Source of the DNA: Apis mellifera | Lineage: Eukaryota; Arthropoda; Insecta; Hymenoptera; Apidae | Direction of reading: 5' to 3' | DNA: 64,000 bases | Assembly (NCBI RefSeq): GCF_003254395.2 | Contig: NC_037648.1 | Span: forward strand, 13,206,330 to 13,270,329 | Shown: piece after piece, positions 25,378 through 35,377 of the stretch | Layout of the letters: every line of letters starts with the position of its first letter | Numbering within the stretch: position 1 is the stretch's first letter | Program-made: the position numbers and the translations under genes | The notes under the pieces: generated by a model | Told to the model about the DNA's origin: nothing | The model's input: the letters and a program-made list of their open reading frames with translations, nothing else | Databases searched by the model: none

Positions 25378-26109
25378 ATGAAAGGTTTAAATAATTGTAC
25401 ATAACTGTGAAAAAATATTAGGATATAATAAATAGTATTTTAAAATATAGTATAAATATAATATCTTTAAAATTATCCATAATTTTTCATATTATCACTT
25501 TTTTAGTAAACTATTTTATTCAATGAATTTGTTTTAAGAAATATTTCTTCTAATTCTTTCATTTCAGTTGCAAAGAAAATAGAATATTCACAATATATAT
25601 TATATAAAATAAAAAAATATTAAATAAAACTATATATATATATTGCAACAAATTTTTTCAAAATATGCGTGTAAGATATGCTTTTCTAACAAATCTCTTT
25701 TCTATTTTGTAATATTATAATTTTTCAATACAGCATATTTTCTTTGTTTAAAAAAACCATAAATTACATCAGATTAGGCAAGATCATCTGATTTAACTAA
25801 TAATGAATTATTTTATATATAATAAAATATTTTAATCTTTTATTTTATATATTATTATCTTTATCAAAGGACTAACTTCTAATGGAATTAGAAGAACTTT
25901 TTTCTTTATCATTTATACAAAAATTGAACAAGATAATTTTACTTAAAAAACGATATTTTTTAAATATATAAATAAAATATCTACATTGAAAGTAATAAAT
26001 GAACAATTATTAATTAAGATCAATAATTGATTTGTATTAAAACATCGTATTCTCATTATTCGTATTATACAAAAAAAAGTACATCAGAGCCTTTGAATTT
26101 AAATAATAA
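25378..26109. other. Convergent 3' regions of WDR59 and AHCY
   Basis: 732 AT-rich bases lie between convergent stop codons. Several AATAAA-like signals occur on both strands. No coding exon was identified. Confidence 0.6.
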
Positions 26110-29100
26110 CTAGTATCGATAATGATCAGCTTTATAAGGGCCTTCCTTAGGTACACCAATATATTTAGCTTGATCTTCCGTCAATTTGGTCAATTTGACA
26201 CCAAGATGATCTAAATGCAACGAAGCGACTTCTTCATCCAATTTCTTTGGTAACATATGAACTCCAATAGGATAAGATTTAGATTTAGTCCATAATTCTA
26301 TTTGTGCCAAAACTTGATTTGTAAATGAATTGCTCATCACGAAACTAGAATGTCCTGTAGCACATCCAAGATTAACTAATCGACCATCCGCGAGAACAAT
26401 AATATGTCTGAAAATGATGAATAAAATGTGATTTGGAAGTGTCACGAAATGTGAGTTTCACATCGATTAATAAAATAATATATAAAAAAATCGATTAATA
26501 AAAATAATATATAAGATAATTGATTTTTTCACCAATGAAATCAAAATAAACATTAAAGAAAATCTCAAAAGTTGATATCGAATGCTTTGTCATTTAAATG
26601 TCTTCGGTATCACATAACATTGGATCGAATTACCAAGAAATAGTGGTTCCCAAACATTTATAAATTATAATTGTTGTAATACATATTTTAACTTTTTTAT
26701 TTTTTTATATTTTTTAAAATTTTTCATTTACATATGTAAGAAATTTATTTATTAGTTATTATAAATTATTTATTATTATAAAATAATTATAAATCGAAAA
26801 TGAGTCTTAGTTTATAAATGTTTGAGAATCACTTCTATCTTATTCGTCGGTAATTTGTGCCCAATATGACATCGAAGATATTTAAATTAAAAATGAAACA
26901 TTCGATATCAAAATTTTAAAATTTTCTTATTGGCATTTTCTTTGGATAATTTTATGATATTATATATGTATAATTTATATATAATTTAATGATATAGAAA
27001 TTATTTTGATTACTTAAATTTTAAATGTAAAACTATTAATTTACCTTTTATTTTTCAATTGATATCTATCTACTTGTGGTTTAATGTTTACTTTTTCAAT
27101 AGCGTTTTGTTTAAGCCATGCAACATCAATTTCGCAGTCGAAATGGCCAATATTGCAGACTATAGCATCTTCGGGCATATTTAGAAAGTGGTTGCTCGTT
27201 ATAATATTTTTGCAACCGGTACTGGTAACGTAAATGTGACCTTTTCGTGATGCTTCATCCATCGTTGTTACCTGTTGAATATATTAAAATTTATATATTA
27301 AAAATTCATTGGTTTTTATTAAAATTCTTAATTAATGATTTAATTATATTTTCATATGAATTTTAGATTCTGATTTATTAACCTCGTATCCTTCCATAGC
27401 TGCTTGTAATGCATTAATAGGATCGATTTCTGTAATTATTACACGTCCACCAAATGCTTTAAGACTCTGGGCACAACCCTTTCCAACATCTCCATATCCA
27501 GCAACTACACAGACCTTACCAGCAATCATAATATCTGTCGCTCGTTTGATACCATCGATCAACGATTCTCTGCATCCATAGAGATTATCGAACTTACTCT
27601 ATTCGACAAAAAGTATTAAAAATTATTAAAACTATAATACATTAAAAACTGGATAGATTTAAGATCTGCTACATATTTTTTAATGAAGTTTATTTTAAAG
27701 TAATTTAACGGTTTCTTTTTTCTTTCTTTAAAAAAAATTATTCTTTTTGTTTTTTTTAAGTAAAATATAACAAACCTTTGTTACTGAATCGTTCACATTT
27801 ATCGCAGGAACTTTCAAAGTGCCTTCTTTCATCATGCGATATAGGTTATGCACACCGGTTGTAGTTTCTTCAGAAACACCTCGACATTCCTTGAGATATT
27901 TTGGAAATTTGTCGTGCACAATGTTAGTCAGATCTCCTCCATCATCCAGGATCAAGTTTAATGGTCTTCCATCTTTGAATAACAGAGTTTGTTCTATACA
28001 CCATATATATTCCTCATCGGTTTCGCCTTTCCAAGCATACACGGGAATCCCTGCCTTCGCGATAGCGGCAGCTGCATGATCTTGTGTACTGAATATGTTA
28101 CACGAGGACCATTGAACCTATATAATAATAATAATGGATCAGTAAAATTTATTATTAAAAGTATTCAAGTAAATGTGTTTCATGTGTCAAGATACAAATC
28201 AATATATTAACAATTTATCTTTTCAGATATTAAATTTCATTTTCTTATATTTTTTTATTTATAATTATTTTACTTTCTACTTTTTTTTTTAATTAATCAT
28301 ACTAATGATAAGTAAAAACTGTAAAATTCTTTAAAAAAGATTATCGATATTATTCAAAATGTTTTTACTGCGTAAAAGTTTAAGATATGTATCTTCAAGT
28401 TTTTTAATAAATGTAAAAATATATTATGTTTCATAATGTTAACATTTGATCCAAGATCATGATTTGAAAAACTTTTCGATACAATTGTCGATGAATGTTA
28501 CAATAATGTAAAGTCATTATCTATGACACGAATCTGTATACGTAAATACGTAAATATTTTTAATCTTTTTCTCTCGTATCCTGAATATCTAATAAAAAAA
28601 TCTCAGAATGACACAAGAATGAGCAAGAGAAATATTCTTAGATACATGATACACATGATTTTCTCTGATATATGATATATCGCAAATTTTTTCTCATAAA
28701 ACATCTTTAATCATAAATGATACTTTGTTTTATGACTTGTTATTTTCATATCATAAATTTTAATATCACATACTTTTCATATATTAATACAAATGGAAAA
28801 TACATTTGAAGATGGAATAATTTATAAATATCAAATTTTGCTTTGATTAATTGAAATTAAATAGAAAAAGATAAAAAATTTGAAGCATAAAACGCAAAGG
28901 GTAATGATAAAATACATCGAACAAACCTCAGCTCCTAGTTCAACGAGAGTTTCAATAAGAACCGCAGTTTGCACTGTCATGTGTAAGCAACCGGCAATTC
29001 GTGCACCTTTTAAAATTTTTTGAGGACCATATTTTTTTCTTATAGCCATAAGACCAGGCATCTCTTGTTCTGCTATGATAATTTCTTTTCGTCCCCATTC

Positions 29101-29573
29101 CGCCAATGTCAAATCGGCTATAATTATAAAAATGATTTTATTAATCAAAAAATTTTTGTTCAATAATTCATAATCGAAATTTTGGAGTCAATTTCATTTT
29201 ACGATATTTTACGAAATGTTTCGAATTTCAATCAAATGAATGTAAATTTATTTTTTTATATTTTATTCTGTCATCATTTTATTTATACAACAAGAACGAA
29301 TAAATTAATTATACATATTTAATTTAACAAAAATTCAATCGTATAGGTTATTCACCGATAGTACATTATTTTATATATGATGATTTAACTTTATTTTATA
29401 ATATTTTATTATATTAAATTCTATCAATACGTATGATTTTTAAAATAATAAATTTTTATCATCAGAGAACAAAGTTACTCCGAAATAACAAACACGTGTC
29501 TGTTACTAATATAACTCCAAAACTGATAACATCATTATAACTTACCAACTTTAAATGCAGGTTTGGAAGACAT
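26110..29573 (-). CDS. Ahcy: Adenosylhomocysteinase (SAH hydrolase)
   Basis: Six exons on the minus strand: 29546-29573, 28927-29117, 27776-28117, 27383-27598, 27045-27271 and 26110-26407. They encode 433 residues (family about 432). The enzyme splits S-adenosylhomocysteine into adenosine and homocysteine with tightly bound NAD, removing the product inhibitor of methyltransferases. The dinucleotide-binding loop is GYGDVGKG at 221-228. The catalytic Lys187 and Asp191 lie in SVTKSKFDN, split by the exon 3/4 junction. GCLHMTVQTAVLIETL holds the substrate-site His. The C-terminus KADHYRY carries the Lys and Tyr that reach into the neighbouring subunit's NAD site. It is a cytosolic and nuclear homotetramer in other animals. 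It starts at ATG 29571-29573; the first intron is 428 bp and the second 809 bp. Confidence 0.98.
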
Positions 29574-30729
29574 TTTTTTAAAAGAAATAACTATTATAAA
29601 ATAATAGAGGTAACTATAGAACTTGAATTATAGGTAAATAATAGATAAACAAATCCTATGTTTATCACGGGCAAGCTGCAGTATAACTACTTTTAAGAAA
29701 CATGTTACAATCTTATTTTAACGAGCTCCGCTAGGGATCGTAACTATTTATTGATCATGTGAGTAAGCTTTGAATTTTAGCGGGAGAATAAAATATCTAA
29801 ACATTTTTATTCTAAAAAGGAATAAATATAAAAATACAACACATAAATTATTATATTTATTAATAAATTATTTCTTAAGATTAATAAATTTAATAAAAAT
29901 AATTAATATCGTAATATCGTAACAACATATTTTAGAAATGTTTTAGAATATTACAAATAATGGAAAATTAAACATGACAAATGAATTTTCGCTATCGTCA
30001 TTTTTCAATAAAATAATTAAAATTTTTTTTTTATTTATTACTGGATCAAACTTTTATATCCCAATACAAACGAAATCAAAATTCAAAATACTTGCATTAA
30101 TTATCAGAGGATATTGCGAGGTTATTATCCAAAGATATATCATAAAAACTAGAATATGTCTATTTTTTTACTTTAGAAATTAAGATATAGTTAGTAAAAA
30201 TAGACAAGGAAAGTAAATAGTGGAAGAAGGATAAAGATAGAATAAAAATTAGGGAATCAGCGCCATCTGTAGAGTGCCGCAAATGAAACTCGATACGTCA
30301 ATAAATAAATAAGAATTAACTACCAGTGCCATCTCTCGAATGCCAAAGATATCTCTTTAATGATAGGATAAGGTAGAGCAAGAACTGAAAACCAACGCCA
30401 TCTCTTAAGTACTTTCAAAAACATTAATTCGTCGAATTGTTTCTAATAATCAAAAGATGGTGCTGAAGGTCAATTCTAATTTGCTTTCCTTGTCTACTAC
30501 GAGTTTCATTTACGGCACTCCAGAGATGGCGCTAATTCCCTAATTTTTACTTTATCTCTGTCCTTTTTCCATTATCTACTCTCCTCGTTTATCCCGCAAA
30601 CTTTCGTTCCCAAAGAAACGATCCCGATCCAACCTTTTTAACCTCCATCGTTTAAAAATCCTACGCAAATATCGAAATTTAATTATTAATAATTTGACAA
30701 AGAATATAACGAATATGATTATTATAGTT
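29574..30729. other. Spacer between AHCY 5' end and LRRC23 3' end
   Basis: This contains the AHCY promoter and 5' UTR side (right of 29573) and the LRRC23 3' UTR side (left of 30730). It also holds a foldback repeat with a cluster of AGATGGCGCT-like motifs (separate entry). No coding exon was seen. Confidence 0.6.
30212..30580. repeat. Foldback element with 81-bp arms
   Basis: The left arm 30212-30292 is the inverted complement of the right arm 30500-30580, with 11 mismatches in 81 (about 86% identity), mostly transitions. The 207-bp spacer carries three more copies of the motif found in both arms (AGATGGCGCT and close variants, near 30329, 30400 and 30456). A second short word, TAGACAAGGAAAG, occurs at 30201 and in inverse orientation at 30485-30497. 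It may be a MITE-like or locally generated palindrome; there is no transposase and no clear target duplication. Confidence 0.8.
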
Positions 30730-31866
30730 TCATCCAGCCAAGAAATTATAATCCAGATCAGCGAAGGTTGTCCCGTCTAGAAACATTTGTCTACGAAACT
30801 CTTTAGCCTCCTTCCTTTCATCGTATAGCACTGGATCCTTGTCGATTCGCGTCAAATTCGGCAACATTGCCAAGATAATATGCCTATAAGTAGCTTCCTC
30901 TTCCATTTCTCTCTCGTCTATCGCGGGATTCTCCATGACTATCAGCGTCTCCAACGCGGGCAAACAGTTCAACTTCTCCAACTCGGAAATTTTCGATATC
31001 TCGTTGTTGCGTAGATTCAGATAATTAAGCTTGGCGCATCGCGAGTCGAATCCGGACAGATTCGATATCTTGTTGCTTCTCAGATGCAGAATTTTCAAAT
31101 TGACCAATATCTCTAACCCCTCCAACCTCTCTATCTGATTCTCCCCCAAATACAATCGTATCAATCCCGGAAAGAATATACCGTTGGTCGTGGTGAGAAT
31201 GTTTCCACCGATTTCAAGGGTCTTCAAATTTTCGAGATCGTACGGGTTCAAAGTGATCTCCTCAATGTTGTTGTGATTCAATTCCAGACATTCGAGAAAC
31301 TTGTGCGAGATGCCCGACGTGCTGTTCAATTTGTTATTGTTCAATGTTAAAACCTATAAAGTAAAGTAGAGAGTGGGGAAAAAAAAAGAAAAAAAAAAAA
31401 AAAAATAAATAATTCTATATTTGCGCGCGAGATGAAAAATTGTTTATTTATTTATTTATTTATTTATTTTCTTTTAAAAGAAAAGAATTTATTATATATG
31501 AACCTGAAGATAAGGCATGGGATCCAATTCTGCGGATTCCACTTCATTTTTATCAGCTTGAAGCATCAGAAGATATTTCATGGACGAGAGAACGCGAAGT
31601 GCCTCGTTATTCAATTTATTCCCGGAGACGTTCACGTAGAGCACGTATTTGAACATCGGTATAATCTTTATGTCCGTCAGGCCCCTGTTGGACGCGTTCA
31701 GGCCGAGATAAGCGTAGCCAAGCCCGGATTCGCATTTTCCCAACGTGTGAAGGCACTCACCGGCCTCCGTTTGCGTCAACGCCTTCGTCACATCCTCGAA
31801 TACGGATGGCAAACGTTCGATATACAAGTCCTCGCCCTCTCCCTTTTCCTCCTCTTCCCCCTCCAT
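30730..31866 (-). CDS. Lrrc23: LRRC23-like radial-spoke leucine-rich repeat protein
   Basis: Two exons on the minus strand, 31504-31866 and 30730-31353, encode 328 residues (human LRRC23: 343). An acidic N-terminus (MEGEEEEKGEGED) leads to the family block with LGYAYLGLNASNRGLTDI. It is followed by leucine-rich repeats (PALETL, LKTLEIGGN, LIRLYLGENQIERLEGL, LKILHLRSNKISNLSGF, LNYLNLRNNEISKISEL). A C-terminal cap (ILAMLPNLTRIDKDPV) matches the LRRC23 end. In other animals LRRC23 is a head component of radial spoke RS3 in sperm flagella. The start at 31866 is the first ATG in frame, but an earlier non-coding exon is possible. Base composition is GC-richer than the genes to the left. The next gene upstream is also axonemal. 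Confidence 0.88.
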
Positions 31867-32102
31867 TCCGATCAAATTTTTCTCTTCCTTCGTTCGATGG
31901 GATATTATAATTAACCTTTTTTTTTTGTCCCTTTCACGATCGTTGATATTTGAAAAGTTTATTTATAAGGATAAACAATATTCCCGTTCACTTGTTTTCT
32001 CGTCGATAAAAAAGAAAATAGAAATGAATTTGTTCTCGTATATATGTTCACGGCGGTAATAAAACACGAGCGAACGAGATAAGCGAGAATAATGGAAAAA
32101 CG

Positions 32103-32450
32103 TTAACGGGTTCTGATACACCTCGTCTCGCCGTCCCATTTCAGCCTGCAACTCCTTTCTACGGGCTTCTTTCGATTCATTATGTCACGCAATTTCTTCA
32201 GAAGGATGAAATTCTCCCTCATGATGCGATATTGCTTCTCGCGTTCCAATTGCATTCCTTTCGCGTTGAGAACCACGTGAGGCCTGCTTTTCGGCGGGTC
32301 CACGTCGATCGCGCGAGTCGCTTTCCTCACCTGAAAAATTTTCGATTATTTTTATCCCGTTTTCAACAAAAGTATATCGGTCGACCAACGAATTTTGTTT
32401 ACGTTTGAACGATGTCGCTCGTAATCTTCAGGCCTCCACATCGAAGACAT
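32103..32450 (-). CDS. Small CFAP97-domain protein
   Basis: Two exons on the minus strand, 32403-32450 and 32103-32330, separated by a 72-bp intron (donor AAC|gtaaac, acceptor tttttcag), encode 91 residues. The body (NAKGMQLEREKQYRIMRENF) continues into ILLKKLRDIM. This is the Q-x(3)-R-x-N-x-x-L-L-x-K-x-x-x-I-M pattern of the CFAP97/KIAA1430 domain, as in CFAP97D1, a short sperm-axoneme maintenance protein. The first exon (MSSMWRPEDYERHRSN) joins in phase 0 to VRKATRAIDVDPP, which fits the family N-terminus. The stop is 236 bp upstream of the LRRC23 start, suggesting coordinated expression in ciliated or sperm cells. The family call is firm for the domain; the exact orthologue is not. Confidence 0.72.
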
Positions 32451-33256
32451 TGTTATTATTATTATTGTTATTGTTATTATAACCTTCACAGGCGGAAAAA
32501 AACTCGTCCTCATAAACGTTTACGACCGAGCTCGAGCTCGCCCGAGTTTGCTTTACCAACGCGACCACAGTCGCGAGGTATCGATCAAACTAACTTTGTT
32601 TCGTTTCGTTTCGTTTCGCCGAGTATCCGGCGAGGCGCTATTTGCAACAACAATATTTACTCTTCTCGCTTATTTTTATCTATCTTCTATAATAATAATA
32701 ATAATAATAGTAATAAAATATCGTTCGATCTAAAATTTCCAAAATAAAATCCGTATTAGGAGAAAATTTTCGAAATTTTGATCGCGCGGAAATATCTGAT
32801 ATTATCGCCGGATTTAATTATCATCATCGAAGATATTTGTCACGAGAGAAACTTCTCGTTGCTTCCACCGTTACGAAAGGGTAACACACGTTGTTGTGTG
32901 GCCACGTGTGCGTGCGTGCGTGCGCGCGCGTGTATGCATCGCTACTACACTCCCCGGCAGGGGGAATCCGGGATTGGCGGGCGAGGCGGACCAATCGCGT
33001 TTCACGGGGGGCGGGGTGAATCCAATGCGGACGCGTGTTATTTTTTCCCCTCCCTCCCCCTCCCCCCACCCCCTCCGCCCCATTTTATCGCGTTTCTCCG
33101 CGCGGCATAAATGCACGCGTGAAATTAATTTCGCCGTGCTTGGCATTCATGGCTACGACGCAGCCAGCCGCCGACTGCTGCCGTGACGCGAAGGGATCGA
33201 GAGCACAGGATTAAATCGAATCTCGTCGACCTTCGATATGGATCCCTTGTAATACA

Positions 33257-33332
<76 letters not shown>

Positions 33333-35377
33333 AGAAAGATATAACGTATTTACGTTGGAGAAATTTTATCACATACATCGAAGAAGGGATTTTAATATAT
33401 GATTTCGTTTCATCGAACGAAACGAAACGAACGTGAAGTATCATCAAGTTTAAATATTTTTACAACCTCGTAAAAATAACGGTCGTGAAAATAACCATGT
33501 TTAATTGTTTTATTGGTGGGCCAGGTAGAAATTTGTTTGCCGAGGATATGATTGTTCCGTTTACGAATACAATGGCGGTGACAATGGAGTGTGAGGGAGG
33601 GAGGGGAGAGGAGGAAAGAAGGAAGTAGCTCACAACCTAGGAGAGAAGAATTTCGAATATTGGCGCAATAAAACTTGTGCGAGAAACTTCGTGTTTCTGG
33701 TACGGGATTTGTAGGGGTGCTGTAAAATAAAGCCGGGCAATAAAACTATTAACCTTGGAAGACAAAAAGATCATAAAAATATTTCGAGCGGACGGACAAT
33801 GTTCCGCCTTTCTTTTTTCGCTTTAAATTTTCGAAAATTTACAACCCCACGGCAAATACCCCCTTGTAAATCAAATCTAAAATCCCGAAACATTTCAAAA
33901 TAAAAACTTGTCTTCAAACATTCAAAAATTATCTTTTTGAAAAGATATATTAAATGTGCATATACGCACGATTTCCTTTTTTTTTTTTTTTAAATTTCCT
34001 TACTTTTATCGATTTCGAGAGAGGAGTAGAAGAAAAAGTAGGCTATCCTCCCCTCTTGGAGAAAAAAGCGTATACGTATCCTGTGACACCGTGGAAAGGA
34101 TGGTCGATGTTAATCGCGGATCCTCGACAATGATCCTCTCAAACGGATGAGCCACTCGAGCAACTCGATGAAGATCTCTTCCCTCGAGGGGGATACACGG
34201 TGTTTCGAATAGGGACCCCCCCTGACACGTATATACGGGGGAGCCAATCCCCGCCACTCGCCGATCCCGATACAGTATATTACATTATCCTCCACTCTTT
34301 TCGCCTCGCCCATCCTTTTTGATCCTCGCCTCCCGACTCGGCGGGATTCGCTTTCATCGAACCAGCTGAACGCGCTACCGTACTTTCCCCCCTTTTTTTT
34401 ATCGCTATTATTTTTCCCTTTTCTCTCTCCTCTCGGTGGAGGGTCCTCTCGGTGGAAAATGGAGAATGGATTTTGACGTTACGTTAAGTAAAGGAATTCG
34501 ATTTTTTATTCGATTTATCAATAAGTAATTGAAAAATCTTATTTATCAGAGATTTTCGATCGTTCGATTGAATTATAGTTACTTTGACAAGTTTAGTAGA
34601 TTAAAATTAAGAAAATAATAATAGATCGAAGAATTTAAATGATATTTTATTTTGTTTTATTTGCGAGTCACGTTTTTTATGGAAAAGATGAGAATAAAAT
34701 AAAGGAAGGAAATATTTTGTAATCTTAAAGAGACTTGAGAATTTTCGTAATGGCGAAGGGTTAATAATTTGGAAATGGTAAAATAAAATTCGTGATTAGT
34801 CGATCCCCGGTTAGAGAACATTGTAGAACGGTTGGTAAATTAACGCGCGAGAGAATTCTCGAGGCAACAATTTACCGCAACAACGGTTGTAAAATTCCGG
34901 TTGTAACGAAATTTCAGAGTCACCCCGTAACGGTAACGTTATTCTCCGGCAGGATGAATTTCGCGACGATGACGCTGGGCAGGGCCCCCACCCTTCCTCC
35001 TCCTCGTGGTCTCGTCGCTTCTCGCGATTGGATGCGATAGGGGGAGGGAGGCGCGTCGATGGGCGTGGCCTAGCTCGGAACGGGAAAGATCGAAACTCTG
35101 CCGCGAGTTCGCGTCTCTTCTTAGTCTCCACTGAGACGCCGCACTGTGCAGTTGGTACACGCGTATTTCGGCTCTCTGTGCAAATTCCGATTTATCGTAT
35201 ATCCTTGTGAATTCGTCTATACACGAGTCCAACATCGTATCATTCGCGATAGAGAAAGAGCAGTGCCAACGAGCGTGTTTCCTAGATCGGATCGACATCT
35301 TCGATACGATCTTTGGCTTTTTTTTTTGTTTTTGCTCACTCGTTTCTCGAAACTTAAAGTAAAAAAACCCGTGCAAA
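32451..35377. other. Intergenic region upstream of CBF-beta and CFAP97-like gene
   Basis: This stretch lies between two divergent start codons 2.9 kb apart. It holds a GT/GC alternating tract near 32889-32940, C-rich runs near 33045-33075, a long TA microsatellite (separate entry) and CpG-rich sequence. The part just left of 35378 is probably CBF-beta 5' UTR. No coding exon was identified. Confidence 0.55.
33263..33330. repeat. TA dinucleotide microsatellite
   Basis: This is an uninterrupted TA run of 68 bases, with a short related tail to its left (cat-atatg). It is likely to be length-polymorphic. Confidence 0.95.

Noticed and set aside
26110..26130. A TATCGATA palindrome in the last AHCY exon
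   Set aside because: It lies in coding sequence for the conserved HYRY end, so the match to the DRE site is coincidental.
32471..34313. Several overlapping open frames of 60-110 codons upstream of CBF-beta
   Set aside because: They overlap on both strands in GC-rich or simple-repeat DNA, have no domains, and many lack an ATG start.
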